Origin: Bog-793 sp963823945
Lineage (GTDB): Bacteria > Actinomycetota > Acidimicrobiia > Acidimicrobiales > Bog-793
Direction of reading: 5' to 3'
DNA length: 64,000 nucleotides
NCBI GenBank assembly: GCA_963823945.1
Contig: CAWGNK010000005.1
Location: 1 to 64,000 of the forward strand
In this document: one piece after another, positions 27,588-36,550 of the stretch
Layout: each line of letters starts with the position of its first letter
Numbering within the stretch: the first letter of the stretch is position 1
The notes under the pieces: model-generated
What the model saw: only the letters and a program-made list of their open reading frames with translations
Database searches by the model: none
What the model was told of the DNA's origin: nothing
Made by a program: the position numbers and the translations under genes

Positions 27588-28289
27588 ATGCGCCTGCGAG
27601 CGGCAGTCGCGGCCTTGGGTGTGATCGCCGGAATCGTGGTGTGCAACGTCGGATTCTCGCCGGGTATTAGCTCGGCGACCGGCTCGACGTGCTGGAACTC
27701 GACGCTTCCTTGCTATGCCCGCGGAACGTTCAACGATGGCTCCGCTTGGGGCGGCGGATATGTCCAGACCGAAGTCGCGAACATGTCCGCTACCGAATCA
27801 TCCTGGATCAACCAAGAGCTGTGGACCACAACGAACGGCAATTCGAATACTTACTGGGCTGAGATCGGTTACAGCGCTAACCAACCGTATTGCCGCGGAA
27901 ACCAGCTGCGGTGGTTCTATTACTACCAAAACCCGAACGCGAGTTATGGCACCTGTTTCGGGGGCAGCCCGTCAGTCGGCAGTTGGCATCAGCTTGAGAT
28001 TCAGGAGGACACAAGCAGCGAGTGGTACATCTATCTCGACGGCAACGAAGTTGCGATTGATTCTGGCACGAGCGGCTGGAACTACAACGACTACACGGGT
28101 CTTGAGTATCACTACGGCACGTTCACGAATATGTACACCAACGGCTACTATTCCTACAACGAAGTTAGAGGTACTGGCTGTTGCAGCTGGTACTACTGGG
28201 ATGAAGGCGGAAGTGACGCAAAGTACCCGACCGATTACAACTGGATTTGGACCTCAACTAATCCGTGGATTCACGGGTATAACACGTGA
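27588..28289 (+). CDS. Secreted Tyr/Trp/Asn-rich protein, unknown
   Basis: 233 residues with a signal peptide (MRLRAAVAALGVIAGIVVCN up to about residue 30). The mature part is extremely rich in Tyr, Trp, Asn, Ser and Thr, with six cysteines apparently in pairs (TCWNSTLPCYARG, PYCRGNQ, YGTCFGG, GTGCCSWYYW). Segments such as WHQLEIQEDTSSEWYIYLDGNEV suggest a beta-sandwich, concanavalin-like fold of the kind that binds glycans (inference). Base composition is clearly lower in GC than the neighbours, consistent with transfer. The next gene starts 10 bp later, so the two likely form an operon. No family recognised. Confidence 0.65.
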   Translation: MRLRAAVAALGVIAGIVVCNVGFSPGISSATGSTCWNSTLPCYARGTFNDGSAWGGGYVQTEVANMSATESSWINQELWTTTNGNSNTYWAEIGYSANQPYCRGNQLRWFYYYQNPNASYGTCFGGSPSVGSWHQLEIQEDTSSEWYIYLDGNEVAIDSGTSGWNYNDYTGLEYHYGTFTNMYTNGYYSYNEVRGTGCCSWYYWDEGGSDAKYPTDYNWIWTSTNPWIHGYNT

Positions 28290-28298
28290 GGTATTGAG

Positions 28299-28895
28299 GT
28301 GGAACAGCGACGTCTGAAGCGAAGGTATTACCGCGAAGCACTGATGCTCGCCGCAATATTCACGGTCGCTGGAAGTGTCGCGGGGATTCTGACTCGCGGC
28401 AGCTCAGCTGGCGCGGGAAGTTCGGCGCCTTCGGCTGTCACACGCGCTCAACCGTCCGGAACGACAGGCCCGTCATCATCACCGGTTCCTGCGCCGACGC
28501 CTTCTGTGAACACGATTCCGAGCTCGGAGCAAAGTCAGTACGTCGCGGGACCGTTCATGAGCGAGAGTGCGATCGAGTCGATGGCTACACAGTTGGCGAC
28601 TAGCGCAGATCCTGCGCCCGTGACCGTGATCTCCGCAAAGCTTGAAAGTGTCGCGGCAGCGAGCCAAGACGTTGGCTTGCGGGTGGCGAGCTTTTACACC
28701 GGCGACGATCGAATGGTGTGGCTCGTGTGGCTCGACGGCCAGTACGTGCCAAGCTGCATCACGAATCCGTGCCCAGCCCCGATCGATGGCGTTTACTTCA
28801 TGGTGTTCGACGCAACGACTGGTGACAGCCTCGGAGTAGGGAGGGTTGTTAGTGCACCAGGCATGCCGAGCGCGGCGAGTATATCGAACGGTTGA
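28299..28895 (+). CDS. Membrane-anchored or secreted protein, unknown
   Basis: 198 residues: a basic start (MEQRRLKRRYYREA), one hydrophobic segment (LMLAAIFTVAGSVAGIL), a Ser/Pro/Thr-rich linker to about residue 75, and a C-terminal domain of about 115 residues with a cysteine pair (PSCITNPCPAP). It follows the Tyr-rich secreted protein by 10 bp and probably works with it outside the membrane. Start GTG at 28299, preceded by TGAGG. Confidence 0.6.
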   Translation: MEQRRLKRRYYREALMLAAIFTVAGSVAGILTRGSSAGAGSSAPSAVTRAQPSGTTGPSSSPVPAPTPSVNTIPSSEQSQYVAGPFMSESAIESMATQLATSADPAPVTVISAKLESVAAASQDVGLRVASFYTGDDRMVWLVWLDGQYVPSCITNPCPAPIDGVYFMVFDATTGDSLGVGRVVSAPGMPSAASISNG

Positions 28896-29105
28896 GCGTT
28901 CGACCCACTTTGCGCACCCAAAGTTGAGGCCCGTCACATAGCTCGGGGGGAGAAAGATCCTCCGCGTGGATTCCTCGTTGACTGCGGCTGTCGAAAACTC
29001 GTCCGTCCTGGTTGTGCGATGCGCCAGTGCCAGCGAACGAGTCCGCCGAGGATGTCGCTTCTCCGGACGTGAGCCGAATCGAAGTCCTGACGGGACTTCC
29101 GCGCG

Positions 29106-29285
29106 TCAACGGCGGCAAGCTGAAAAGTCGGCGATCGGCACTCCGTCGTCCCAGTGGCCGGAACCGTAGTTGTCGACGAGATCGAGAGCCTCTGTGAGCT
29201 CCTCGTGCAGGAGCGGAAAGGCACCAAAGAGCGCTCCGCAGGACGCGCAGCCGTTCGAGAGATAGGCGATGCCGGCTGTCCTCGA
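29106..29285 (-). pseudogene. Degraded fragment with YLSNGCASC motif
   Basis: A frame of 59 codons reads TAGIAYLSNGCASCGALFG, then AFPLLHEELTEALDL and DNYGSGHWDD, and ends in a stop. The zinc-binding look (C-x-x-C) and acidic helix are protein-like, while the sequence upstream in this frame is not. A neighbouring frame continues with CARHNYPVGARYGGV, so a frameshifted gene is likely. Family not certain. Confidence 0.35.
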
Positions 29286-29333
29286 GTGACGCCGCCGTAC
29301 CTGGCACCGACGGGATAGTTGTGACGCGCACAG

Positions 29334-29474
29334 TCAATCCTGCGGCGAGCCCACAGGCCCGATGGTAGGAAGGTTCCAAAGGGCTCTTGATACCTTGAAC
29401 GGTTTCGGTGGCACCGGTAGGACGAAGTCTGCGGCAGGAGCACCTTGTTTGATCGAAGTGGCGGTGGCGTCTGC
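29334..29474 (-). pseudogene. 3' fragment of the gene interrupted by IS copy 2
   Basis: Removing the IS and one target duplication joins this segment in frame to the gene at 31430-32196. The joined codons read VTTGADATATSIKQGAP and continue to GPVGSPQD and a stop at 29334. Total pre-insertion length is 903 nt, 300 residues. Confidence 0.85.
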
Positions 29475-29628
29475 CCGGAGTTCAGCGTCTAACCCCCCGA
29501 TTGAACGCTTCTCGAGACGGCCATAAACCGCTGATCAGGAAGTTCGCCTCGCCAGGTCCCTGGTCCGTCAGCGAAATGTAGGGGCGACATATACGTGATT
29601 GGCGCTGCAGTTTGCAGTATTGTTTTAG

Positions 29629-31341
29629 GTGATGTACGTGAAGCGGACGGTACGCAAGCGAGGCGACAAGCGCTACACGTACCTGTCGCTCGTCGAAGCC
29701 GTGCGCTCAGGCGGCAAGAACACCCAGCGGGAGCTGTTCCGCTTGGGCGAGGTTGGTGAGCTCGAGCGGACCGGACAGCTCGACCGCATCGTCGCCGCGC
29801 TCTCGAGCTACACGACAAAGCACTGGATTGCGTCCGACGAGCTGGAGGGAGCGGGTGCTCCTTCCTATGGTGCCGTTGCGGCGGTCGCTTCTTACTTCGA
29901 CCGCGTCGGTCTTCGCACCCACTTCGCAGCCCTCGGTGAGGGGCGGCGTCACCAGCACCTCGCCGACACGGTGTTCGTGATGGTGGCGAACCGGCTCTTG
30001 GATCCCGCCTCCAAGCGCCACACCATTCTCGAATGGCTCTCCCAGGTCGCGCTGCCCGACGGTGTCTCCGCCCCGCTCCTCGACCAGTGCTACCGCGCCC
30101 TCGACGTGATCGCCGAGCAAAAGGAAGCGACCGAGGAGGTCCTCTACCGACGGCTGACGGACCTGTCGAACCTCGACCTCCGCCTCGCCCTCTACGACTT
30201 GACCTCGACGTATTTCGAGACGAGCCGTGGGCCCTCCGAGGATTTCTCCTCCCGTGCCTACGGCTACAGCCGTGACAAGAGGGGCGACCGCCCCCAGGTC
30301 GTGATCGGCCTGCTCGTGACGGGCAACGGGATCCCGATCGCCCACTACGTCTTTCCCGGCAACACCCGGGACTCGACGACGCTTCAACAGGTGATGGCCG
30401 ACTACCAAGCGCGCTTCGGCGTCGGTCGGATCGCGCTCGTCGCCGACCGGGGCCTCATTTCCGAGCAGAACCTCGCCGACGTCGCGGCAGCCGGCTTCGA
30501 CCACGTGCTCGCCACACGACTCCACCACGACGGCGACGTCGCGGCAGTCCTCGAGCGCGCCGCAGCTGTCGGCGACAACACGTGGAGCGCGGTGCCGGGC
30601 TTTGCGGGAACGAAGGCCTTCGAGGTGAACCATGGCGGACGGCGATTCGTCGCGGTGTCATCAGCCGAGCGAAAGGCACACGACGATCGGCGACGCGAGG
30701 AGCTCCTCGTCCGGGTGGAGTCCAAGCTCATCACGCTCGCCGATCGCGTGCGGGCGGGAAAGCTCGTCGACCCGGCGAAGATCGGTGCCGCCGCGGACCG
30801 CATCCTGCGGGACTCGGGCGTCGGGCGGTGCTTTGCCGTGACGATCCGGCACGGCGTCTTTTCCTGGCGCTTCGACGAGGAGGCGCTCTCCTACGAGGAG
30901 AAGCTCCTCGCCGGTCGCTACGTGCTCGTCACGTCGCTCAGCCCCAAGGAGGCGTCGGTGACCGACATCGTGCGGCACTACAAGATGCTCCAGAACGTCG
31001 AGCGCAGATTCCGCGTGATGAAGGACTTCCTCGGTCTTCGTCCCGTCCACCACCGACTCGAGGAGCGTGTCCGCGCCCACATCGCCCTGTGCGTGATCGC
31101 CGCGGTGATCGAGGCGGTGATGGGCGACGATCTCGCAGCCGCTCAGCTGAAAGACCCCGATCTGCCCGAACAGACGATGACACCGCGCCGCGCCCTCGCC
31201 GAGCTCGGGAAGATCCGCCGGCACCACCTCCACGCCGGACGCGACATCGAGCTCGTCGACCGGCCCGACAAACTGCAGCGCCAGATCCTCGACGCGTTCC
31301 GGGTCGAGGACTCGACCTGGGGAAGAGCCAAACTCTCCTGA
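29629..31341 (+). CDS. IS1634 family transposase (copy 2)
   Basis: 570 residues, identical to copy 1 except residue 351 (His instead of Arg). Candidate catalytic D190, D273 and E458 are all present. The difference lies in a basic linker region (AERKAHDDRRREE) away from the catalytic residues, so both copies may be active. Confidence 0.93.
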   Translation: MMYVKRTVRKRGDKRYTYLSLVEAVRSGGKNTQRELFRLGEVGELERTGQLDRIVAALSSYTTKHWIASDELEGAGAPSYGAVAAVASYFDRVGLRTHFAALGEGRRHQHLADTVFVMVANRLLDPASKRHTILEWLSQVALPDGVSAPLLDQCYRALDVIAEQKEATEEVLYRRLTDLSNLDLRLALYDLTSTYFETSRGPSEDFSSRAYGYSRDKRGDRPQVVIGLLVTGNGIPIAHYVFPGNTRDSTTLQQVMADYQARFGVGRIALVADRGLISEQNLADVAAAGFDHVLATRLHHDGDVAAVLERAAAVGDNTWSAVPGFAGTKAFEVNHGGRRFVAVSSAERKAHDDRRREELLVRVESKLITLADRVRAGKLVDPAKIGAAADRILRDSGVGRCFAVTIRHGVFSWRFDEEALSYEEKLLAGRYVLVTSLSPKEASVTDIVRHYKMLQNVERRFRVMKDFLGLRPVHHRLEERVRAHIALCVIAAVIEAVMGDDLAAAQLKDPDLPEQTMTPRRALAELGKIRRHHLHAGRDIELVDRPDKLQRQILDAFRVEDSTWGRAKLS

Positions 31342-31345
31342 GCAG

Positions 31346-31368
31346 CCCCTACGCGTGACGCGTAGGGG
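31346..31368. terminator. IS-internal hairpin after transposase stop (copy 2)
   Basis: CCCCTACGCG, a TGA loop, then CGCGTAGGGG: a perfect 10-bp stem 4 bp after the transposase stop. Confidence 0.65.
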
Positions 31369-31429
31369 AAACAACTGTCTGTCGCGCCACCGCTACCAGC
31401 ACATTCGCGAAACAGACGCTGAACTCCGG

Positions 31430-32196
31430 TCTGCACCGGTCGTGACGACCAACGAAGGTTCGACGGGGTACCAGCCCGCCAGAACTCCATCTGGGGTCAG
31501 GCACCACGTGCCGACAGGAACACGACTCTTCTTCGAGACGTAGTCGACGCTCACACAGGTGACAACCCCGACGGGCAGCTTCCTGTGCGAGATCTTCCAC
31601 GTGTAGTCGTGTCGTAACTCAGGCGAGAGGATCCCGACAAGGTTCTCCGCCGCGTACGGCTCGTACATTCCGCTCACCGACGCCGTACCGATACTTCCAA
31701 GGTCGCCGTGCGGAATGGGCCCGACACACACCCAGGGCTGAACGGCGGACTTCTGCGCGCACTCGTAGACCTTCCCCGCGGGATTCTCGTCCCACTCGGC
31801 TCCAACCAACCACGCTTTTGGGCTTCTCACCGTGAACCGGTACATCCAGCCGGCAGAAGGCCAACCGGTCGCAGTGAGCTTCGAACGTTGCTGCGCGACC
31901 GTCATCGTCGCGGTGACGAACCCGGCGGCGGACAATCGGTACGTGGCAGAAAAGCTGCTCGTCATACCTCTGAGCGCGAGCGCCCTCAAGGCATCTGCCG
32001 TGAGGCTCACGTCCGCCTTCGGACTGGCCTGTACAGGTCCACCGTCGCCCACCATCATCGCGGTGGTCGCGACAACAGCCAGCGCAAAACTGGACCAGCG
32101 CTTCACCCACGCCGAGTGGGCTGGCGTACCGAGCCTATTTGTCCCCAAGACCACAGTGCCCGTTTCGTCAGACATCATCCCGTCTCGCTCTCTCAA
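31430..32196 (-). pseudogene. Secreted protein gene split by IS copy 2 (5' part)
   Basis: Encodes a signal segment (SSFALAVVATTAMMVG) and a mature domain of about 200 residues beginning ASPKADVSLTADALRAL, with SFSATYRLSAAGF, LVGAEWDENPAGKVYECAQ, GTWCLTPDGVLAGWYP and four cysteines. It resembles actinobacterial secreted proteins of the LolA/DUF-type beta-cup architecture, without known function. Translation now runs into the IS end after TTGAD and stops at 31393. The original 3' end is intact at 29334-29474. The inactivation is recent, because both halves remain in frame without other lesions. Confidence 0.8.
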
Positions 32197-32417
32197 CCTG
32201 CGCTGACCAGCGCCGCTTTGACCACAGTACGCTCAAGAGCCCAAAAAAGTTCTGCCACCCCGCCACGCGAAAACTCCCGCCCGAGGTGCCCAGCCAGCGC
32301 CCCAAGGGGAAGCACTGGCTGGGCTTTAGGGTTGAATCAGTTGTACCAGTAGTTCCACGTAGAATCGAGGTGCACATAATCGACATAGCTCGGAGCGAAC
32401 CTGGGAGAATCGACACG

Positions 32418-33794
32418 GTGGGAGGACAGAGACTCGCGGCACTTGTCGCGTTCCTGAGCGTTGCGATCGCCGGTGCGCATCCGTTTGCGTCGTTCGACGG
32501 CCATGGACCCCGAGCCGCGAGCGACCCCCAGAATTTCGTGCGCGTCATTTCCCCTCACCTGAATCCGCTCGATTTGACCGTCGCACTCCGCTCGGCGAGG
32601 AAAGGCGACCTGGCCGCAGGAATCGGTTCCGCGTCCTACCTCGCACGCGGGCACTGGACGATGCTCCCCTCCTCACCGCTTCCGCCCCGCATGGGAGCGG
32701 CGGAACTTTGGACGGGAAAGCAGCTCTTCGTATGGGGCGGGTTCACCAAACAGCAGATATACGAGCAGACGATCCCTCGCTCCTACGGGCGTTCACCCGG
32801 CGGCGCGCTGTATTCCCCGTACACGCGCAGCTGGTCACTCCTTCCACCCTCACCACTTGCTCCACGAACCGACATCGCCGCGGTGTGGACGGGCAAGATC
32901 GCCGTGTTGTGGGGAGGCGACCGCGAGACCTTCGGACACGGCAGCTTGCGCGTCTACGGAGATGGGGCCGCATATTCGCCGACGGAGCACCGATGGCGCA
33001 CGCTCCCGCCAGCTCCGATCTCAGCGCGCCTCGCTTCGGCCGTCCTCTGGACGGGAAGCCGCGTCGTCGTGATCAGCGGACTCACACGACCGGGAGGGTT
33101 GCTACTTAACGGCGCAGCATTCGACCCCAGCACGTGGAAGTGGTCGCGAATGCCACAGTTGCTCATCGATCACCGCGGACTGCTCGTCAGCGCCGACTTC
33201 GTTTGGACGGGAAAGCGACTCGTCGCGTTTCTCGAGTACCAGATCACGACAAGGCTCACCAAGGACTCCTTCTCCTTGTCGGCTTACGGACCGGTGGCCG
33301 AGCTGCGGCCTGGAGCGACTTCTTGGACTTTCCTGCGGCCCGCGCCGGAATGGGTCTCCACACTTGGCGCAACGACCATTTGGACAGGTTCTCGCATCCT
33401 CGTCGTCGATGCGACCGCGTGTCTTCCGGGCGAAAAATGCCCCGGGCAGGACGACGCGGACACCGTCAACGTCTTCGATCCGACGACCGACTCATGGTCA
33501 CGTTGGCCGCCCAATGCAGTCGCGAGCGACGCCGGTCCCGTCGTCTGGACGGGAAGAGCGCTCTATGCGATGAACGAAACCATGAGCTCGTCACAAGACA
33601 ACCTCGCGCTCGGTGACGGGGTGGCATACGACCCGAGCAGTCAGAAGTGGCTTGCCGTACCGAAGATCCCGTGCAGTTCCCCTGGCGGTCCGACGCTTCT
33701 GTGGACAGGTGAATCCGTTCTCTATTTTGGGCTCGCGGGAGCGCAGAACTGGACAAATTGTGGAGCGATACTCGTTCCATCGCCGCACCCTTGA
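32418..33794 (+). CDS. Secreted kelch-like beta-propeller protein
   Basis: 458 residues. The signal peptide starts at GTG 32418 (MGGQRLAALVAFLSVAIAGA) with GGGAG upstream. The mature part has at least six repeats of about 50 residues: W-T-G-K/S-x-x-x-V-x-x-G-G, a variable loop, G-A-A-x-S/D-P-x-x-x-x-W-x-x-L-P-P, then P-x-x-x-R. Clear examples are ELWTGKQLFVWGG, AVWTGKIAVLWGG and VLWTGSRVVVISG. Kelch propellers bind proteins or sugars; some are galactose-oxidase-like, but no copper ligands can be identified. Unpaired with any enzyme here. Cargo of the 13.2-kb element. Confidence 0.75.
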   Translation: MGGQRLAALVAFLSVAIAGAHPFASFDGHGPRAASDPQNFVRVISPHLNPLDLTVALRSARKGDLAAGIGSASYLARGHWTMLPSSPLPPRMGAAELWTGKQLFVWGGFTKQQIYEQTIPRSYGRSPGGALYSPYTRSWSLLPPSPLAPRTDIAAVWTGKIAVLWGGDRETFGHGSLRVYGDGAAYSPTEHRWRTLPPAPISARLASAVLWTGSRVVVISGLTRPGGLLLNGAAFDPSTWKWSRMPQLLIDHRGLLVSADFVWTGKRLVAFLEYQITTRLTKDSFSLSAYGPVAELRPGATSWTFLRPAPEWVSTLGATTIWTGSRILVVDATACLPGEKCPGQDDADTVNVFDPTTDSWSRWPPNAVASDAGPVVWTGRALYAMNETMSSSQDNLALGDGVAYDPSSQKWLAVPKIPCSSPGGPTLLWTGESVLYFGLAGAQNWTNCGAILVPSPHP

Positions 33795-34305
33795 GGCATC
33801 GAGCCCGACCGATCTGCGTGAGGGAATCTAGTTGGGCCGTCGCCACGTAGATCGACTTTGCCGAGCCGTATCCCCAAACACTCACGACGAGGGGCGTCTT
33901 GAAGTGTCTCTGAACGCCGGCTTGGAGCGCAGTTAAAGGACGATAGGCGACTAGTTGTGCTCTCTCGCTCGCCGCCGCCGAAGGTCAGTCACCACTAGCA
34001 TCGCTGCCTTCAAGCGAGTTCTTGTAGATACACGCTTGCATCTCCGGTAAGGGTCCGTCTGGGGACACATTCGGGGACACCACGAGGACGCCCAGTTCGT
34101 TGCCGAGGACGAGAAGGTGAGTGAACGCGTCAACATTCCGCCTGCTATCGACCCGCTCATCGATCTAGCCGTTCTGTCGCATCGCTCAACTTCATGCCGC
34201 TCCTTGCAGTCCCCCTTCCCCCTTTTGGCTCTCGACTCTCAGGGCGGCTACGGCCCCAAGGAAGCTCCCGTTTCTTGCCCCACTCTCGATGCCCCCAACG
34301 GTGGA
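33795..34305. other. Gene-free interval left of group II intron
   Basis: No gene supported. Around 34130-34175 there is a stretch of about 40 bp (reading NIPPAIDPLIDLAV) closely similar to one at about 19870-19905 (NIPCAIDPIIDLAV), probably fragments of the same lost element or gene. Confidence 0.35.
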
Positions 34306-34363
34306 GTCGAGCCGGAGCGCAGTGTCAGCATTTCGGCTGATCTGTCTCTCCGGCCCGCTCCCC

Positions 34364-34397
34364 GAACCGGACGTGCGACTTCCATCGCATCCGGCTC
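34364..34397 (-). ncRNA. Group II intron domain V
   Basis: The 34-nt hairpin GAGCCGGATGCGATGGAAG then TCGCACGTCCGGTTC has the conserved catalytic-triad region, GNRA-like loop and bulge layout of domain V. It lies 18 nt after the reverse transcriptase stop, as usual. Confidence 0.85.
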
Positions 34398-34414
34398 TCC
34401 ACGAGCGCAATGCG

Positions 34415-35845
34415 TTACCTTGCCTTGGCCATCGGCGGCCCGCTCCATGGTGTCGGAATGGCGTTCCCGCGATAGCGATAACGCGTCACCGACACGGCGC
34501 CGCAGTTGAACAGCACAACACCCTGCTCGGACCACGACCCGAACAACTGGTAGCGGCGTCGCAGGGCCTTCCAAGTCGCATGGGGATGCTTGCGCCGAAG
34601 CCAGTGGAAGACCCGGTGCCACGTGTAGTCACCGAGGTATCCAAAGGTGGCGCTCGACACCCCATGCCGGAAGTACGTTGTCCACCCTCGCAACGCCAGA
34701 TTCAATCGGCGCAGGAGGACGGAGAGCGGACTGTTCGTTCCCTGTTTCATGATCGCCCGCACCGTGGCCATGATCGAGGCGAGAGCCTTCTTCGACGGCC
34801 AGGTGTAGACGAACACTTTGTTCGATCCTCTCTTCTTCTGCCGCTGGATGCGGAAGCCGAGAAAGTCGAACCCCTCGTCGATATGGACGACCGTGGTCTT
34901 TTCCTCCGACAGGCGAAGGCCCATCGTTTTCAGCACCGCCGCCACCTCGTTGCGCAGAGCCTCGGCATGCGCCTTGGTTCCGGTCACCATCACCACGAAG
35001 TCGTCCGCATACCTGATGAGGCGGTAGTTGGGTTCGTCGTGGCGACGGCGTCGTTCTCTGTCGTGTGAGGTCGCCATCGTCGTCTCCCAGGCCGTGACGA
35101 AGTGCTCGTCGAGGACGGAAAGAGCGATGTTGGCGAGCAACGGAGAGAGGATGCCTCCTTGCGGTGTGCCGGTCTTCGTTCCGATCAGTCGGGCGTCCTC
35201 GGTGAGGATGCCCGACTTCAAGAATGCCTTCACCAGTTCGAGGACTCGCCTATCTCCGATTCGATTACGCATCCGCTCTAACAACGCAGAGTGCGAGATC
35301 TCGTCGAAGCACGCCGTGATGTCACCTTCGAGCACCCACTCATATGAGCGGGTAGCGAGGTAGTGGATCTCGGCGATGGCGTCCTGTGCCCGGCGCTTCG
35401 GACGGAAGCCGTAGCTGCACGGCTTGAAGTCCGCCTCGAAGATTGGCTCGAGGACCAGTTTCAAAGAAGCCTGCACGATTCGATCCCGTGTCGTCGGGAT
35501 GCCGAGACGGCGGCGTTTGCCGTTCGCCTTCGGGATCATCCGTTCTCTGACGGGCAGGGGTCTGAAGCACCGGGCCTTGAGGTCATCTCGTAGCCCGGCG
35601 AGCAGACCCTCGCCGAATACGATCGAGCTTGGTTGCACTCCATCTACTCCGGCCGATCGTGCACCTCGGTTGCCCCGTACCCGGTGCCATGCCACCACGA
35701 GGAAGGCAGGATCGGCGACGAGGTTGAACAAGTCACAGAACCGACGCTCAGGGCTGTCGGTCGCCCATTGGTGCAACTTCGCCTGCATACGCAGTACCCG
35801 TGGCCAGGCCTCGGAGAGATCGGGCCACGGCTCGTCGGTGTTCAC
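34415..35845 (-). CDS. ltrA: Group II intron reverse transcriptase/maturase
   Basis: 476 residues. Reverse transcriptase blocks are complete: RRLGIPTTRDRIVQ, FRPKRRAQDAI, WVLEGDITACFDEISH, GTPQGGILSPLLANI, the active site YADD at 279-282 (LIRYADDFVVMV) and LGFRIQ. A maturase (GIIM) domain follows (LRRLNLALRGWTTYFRHG, ending RYRYRGNAIPTPWSG). No HNH endonuclease domain is present, so retrohoming would use nicked or replicating DNA. The start MNTDEPWPDLSEAW is preceded by the intron RNA. Intact and probably functional. Confidence 0.93.
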   Translation of the reverse strand: MNTDEPWPDLSEAWPRVLRMQAKLHQWATDSPERRFCDLFNLVADPAFLVVAWHRVRGNRGARSAGVDGVQPSSIVFGEGLLAGLRDDLKARCFRPLPVRERMIPKANGKRRRLGIPTTRDRIVQASLKLVLEPIFEADFKPCSYGFRPKRRAQDAIAEIHYLATRSYEWVLEGDITACFDEISHSALLERMRNRIGDRRVLELVKAFLKSGILTEDARLIGTKTGTPQGGILSPLLANIALSVLDEHFVTAWETTMATSHDRERRRRHDEPNYRLIRYADDFVVMVTGTKAHAEALRNEVAAVLKTMGLRLSEEKTTVVHIDEGFDFLGFRIQRQKKRGSNKVFVYTWPSKKALASIMATVRAIMKQGTNSPLSVLLRRLNLALRGWTTYFRHGVSSATFGYLGDYTWHRVFHWLRRKHPHATWKALRRRYQLFGSWSEQGVVLFNCGAVSVTRYRYRGNAIPTPWSGPPMAKAR

Positions 35846-36479
35846 CGGCGGCCTCCTGCCATTGCCCTGGCGTTACTGCTCACTCGCTGGGTCCCTTCGC
35901 CATGTACGTGGCTTTCCCACGCTCGGACTACTACGGACCCTCCGTCCCACCTCAGGACCCTCAGCCGACAGCGGGCCTGCCCGCCGACGCACCGGTTGTG
36001 CGACGGGTTGGGCGATCCCGAGGTGGTTCCCACGTTTCACCATGCACCGGTCGACGGGGTTGGCGCCCAGCTCTTCCCCTGCAGCCTCGCCACGAGTACG
36101 CCGCAGGCTTTCCTCGTGGCCTCCTCGTCGGCCTCGATATTCCGACTTCGGAGTCGCCGTCTCGTTTCCGAGTCGACGTGCACTGCCGTCCGGCCCGCAT
36201 CCCACAGTTTGGAGCCGGGGTAACCGCTTAAGGGGGTTCAACCACTGGTTCACTTTCGTTGCACCTTTCCGTCTTGCTTGTCGGACCCAGACCATCTGTA
36301 GGTGCTGGTCTGTCCCGCCGTTGTCAGGGCTGCTTCCCACCCTCCGCTTCGCTTCCAGCATCAGGCTGCCCTCAGCTTCACCAATCTGCTGCGACAGATC
36401 GGTAGTGGAGCCCTTTCATCTCCACCCGGTTTGAACATGGCGCAAGGTGGCGCACAACGAGTCCGGGTTAGACACCCTT

Positions 36480-36508
36480 GGAGGTACCGCCCTCCGGGCG
36501 GGACCTCC
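36480..36508. other. Stem-loop in the intron 5' exon
   Basis: GGAGGT, A, CCGCCC, TCC, GGGCGG, G, ACCTCC: a near-perfect 12-bp stem with a triloop, 25 bp outside the inferred intron 5' end. Endonuclease-lacking introns of class IIC insert beside such hairpins, which may explain the site. Confidence 0.55.
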
Positions 36509-36550
36509 CGCTGCCGGGCGCGTTTAGCGACCCAGTGCGATGATCCGTGG

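Larger units (their letters stand above)
29475..31429 (+). mobile_element. IS1634-type insertion sequence, copy 2 (1,955 bp)
   Basis: Same length and ends as copy 1 (16-bp inverted repeats CCGGAGTTCAGCGTCT), flanked by a different 5-bp target duplication TCTGC (29470-29474 and 31430-31434). It is inserted in opposite orientation to copy 1, 21.8 kb away, and inside a secreted-protein gene that it splits. Confidence 0.96.
34306..36455 (-). mobile_element. Group II intron with reverse transcriptase (~2.15 kb)
   Basis: Intron RNA read leftward. The likely 5' end is GTGCGCC at 36455 (consensus GUGYG). About 600 nt of structured RNA follow, then the intron-encoded protein (34415-35845), domain V at 34364-34397, and domain VI ending near 34306 (CGAC, matching the -AY end). 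The exact ends are inferred from consensus only. The inserted sequence lies between two noncoding exon sides, so splicing may not affect a protein. Confidence 0.8.
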
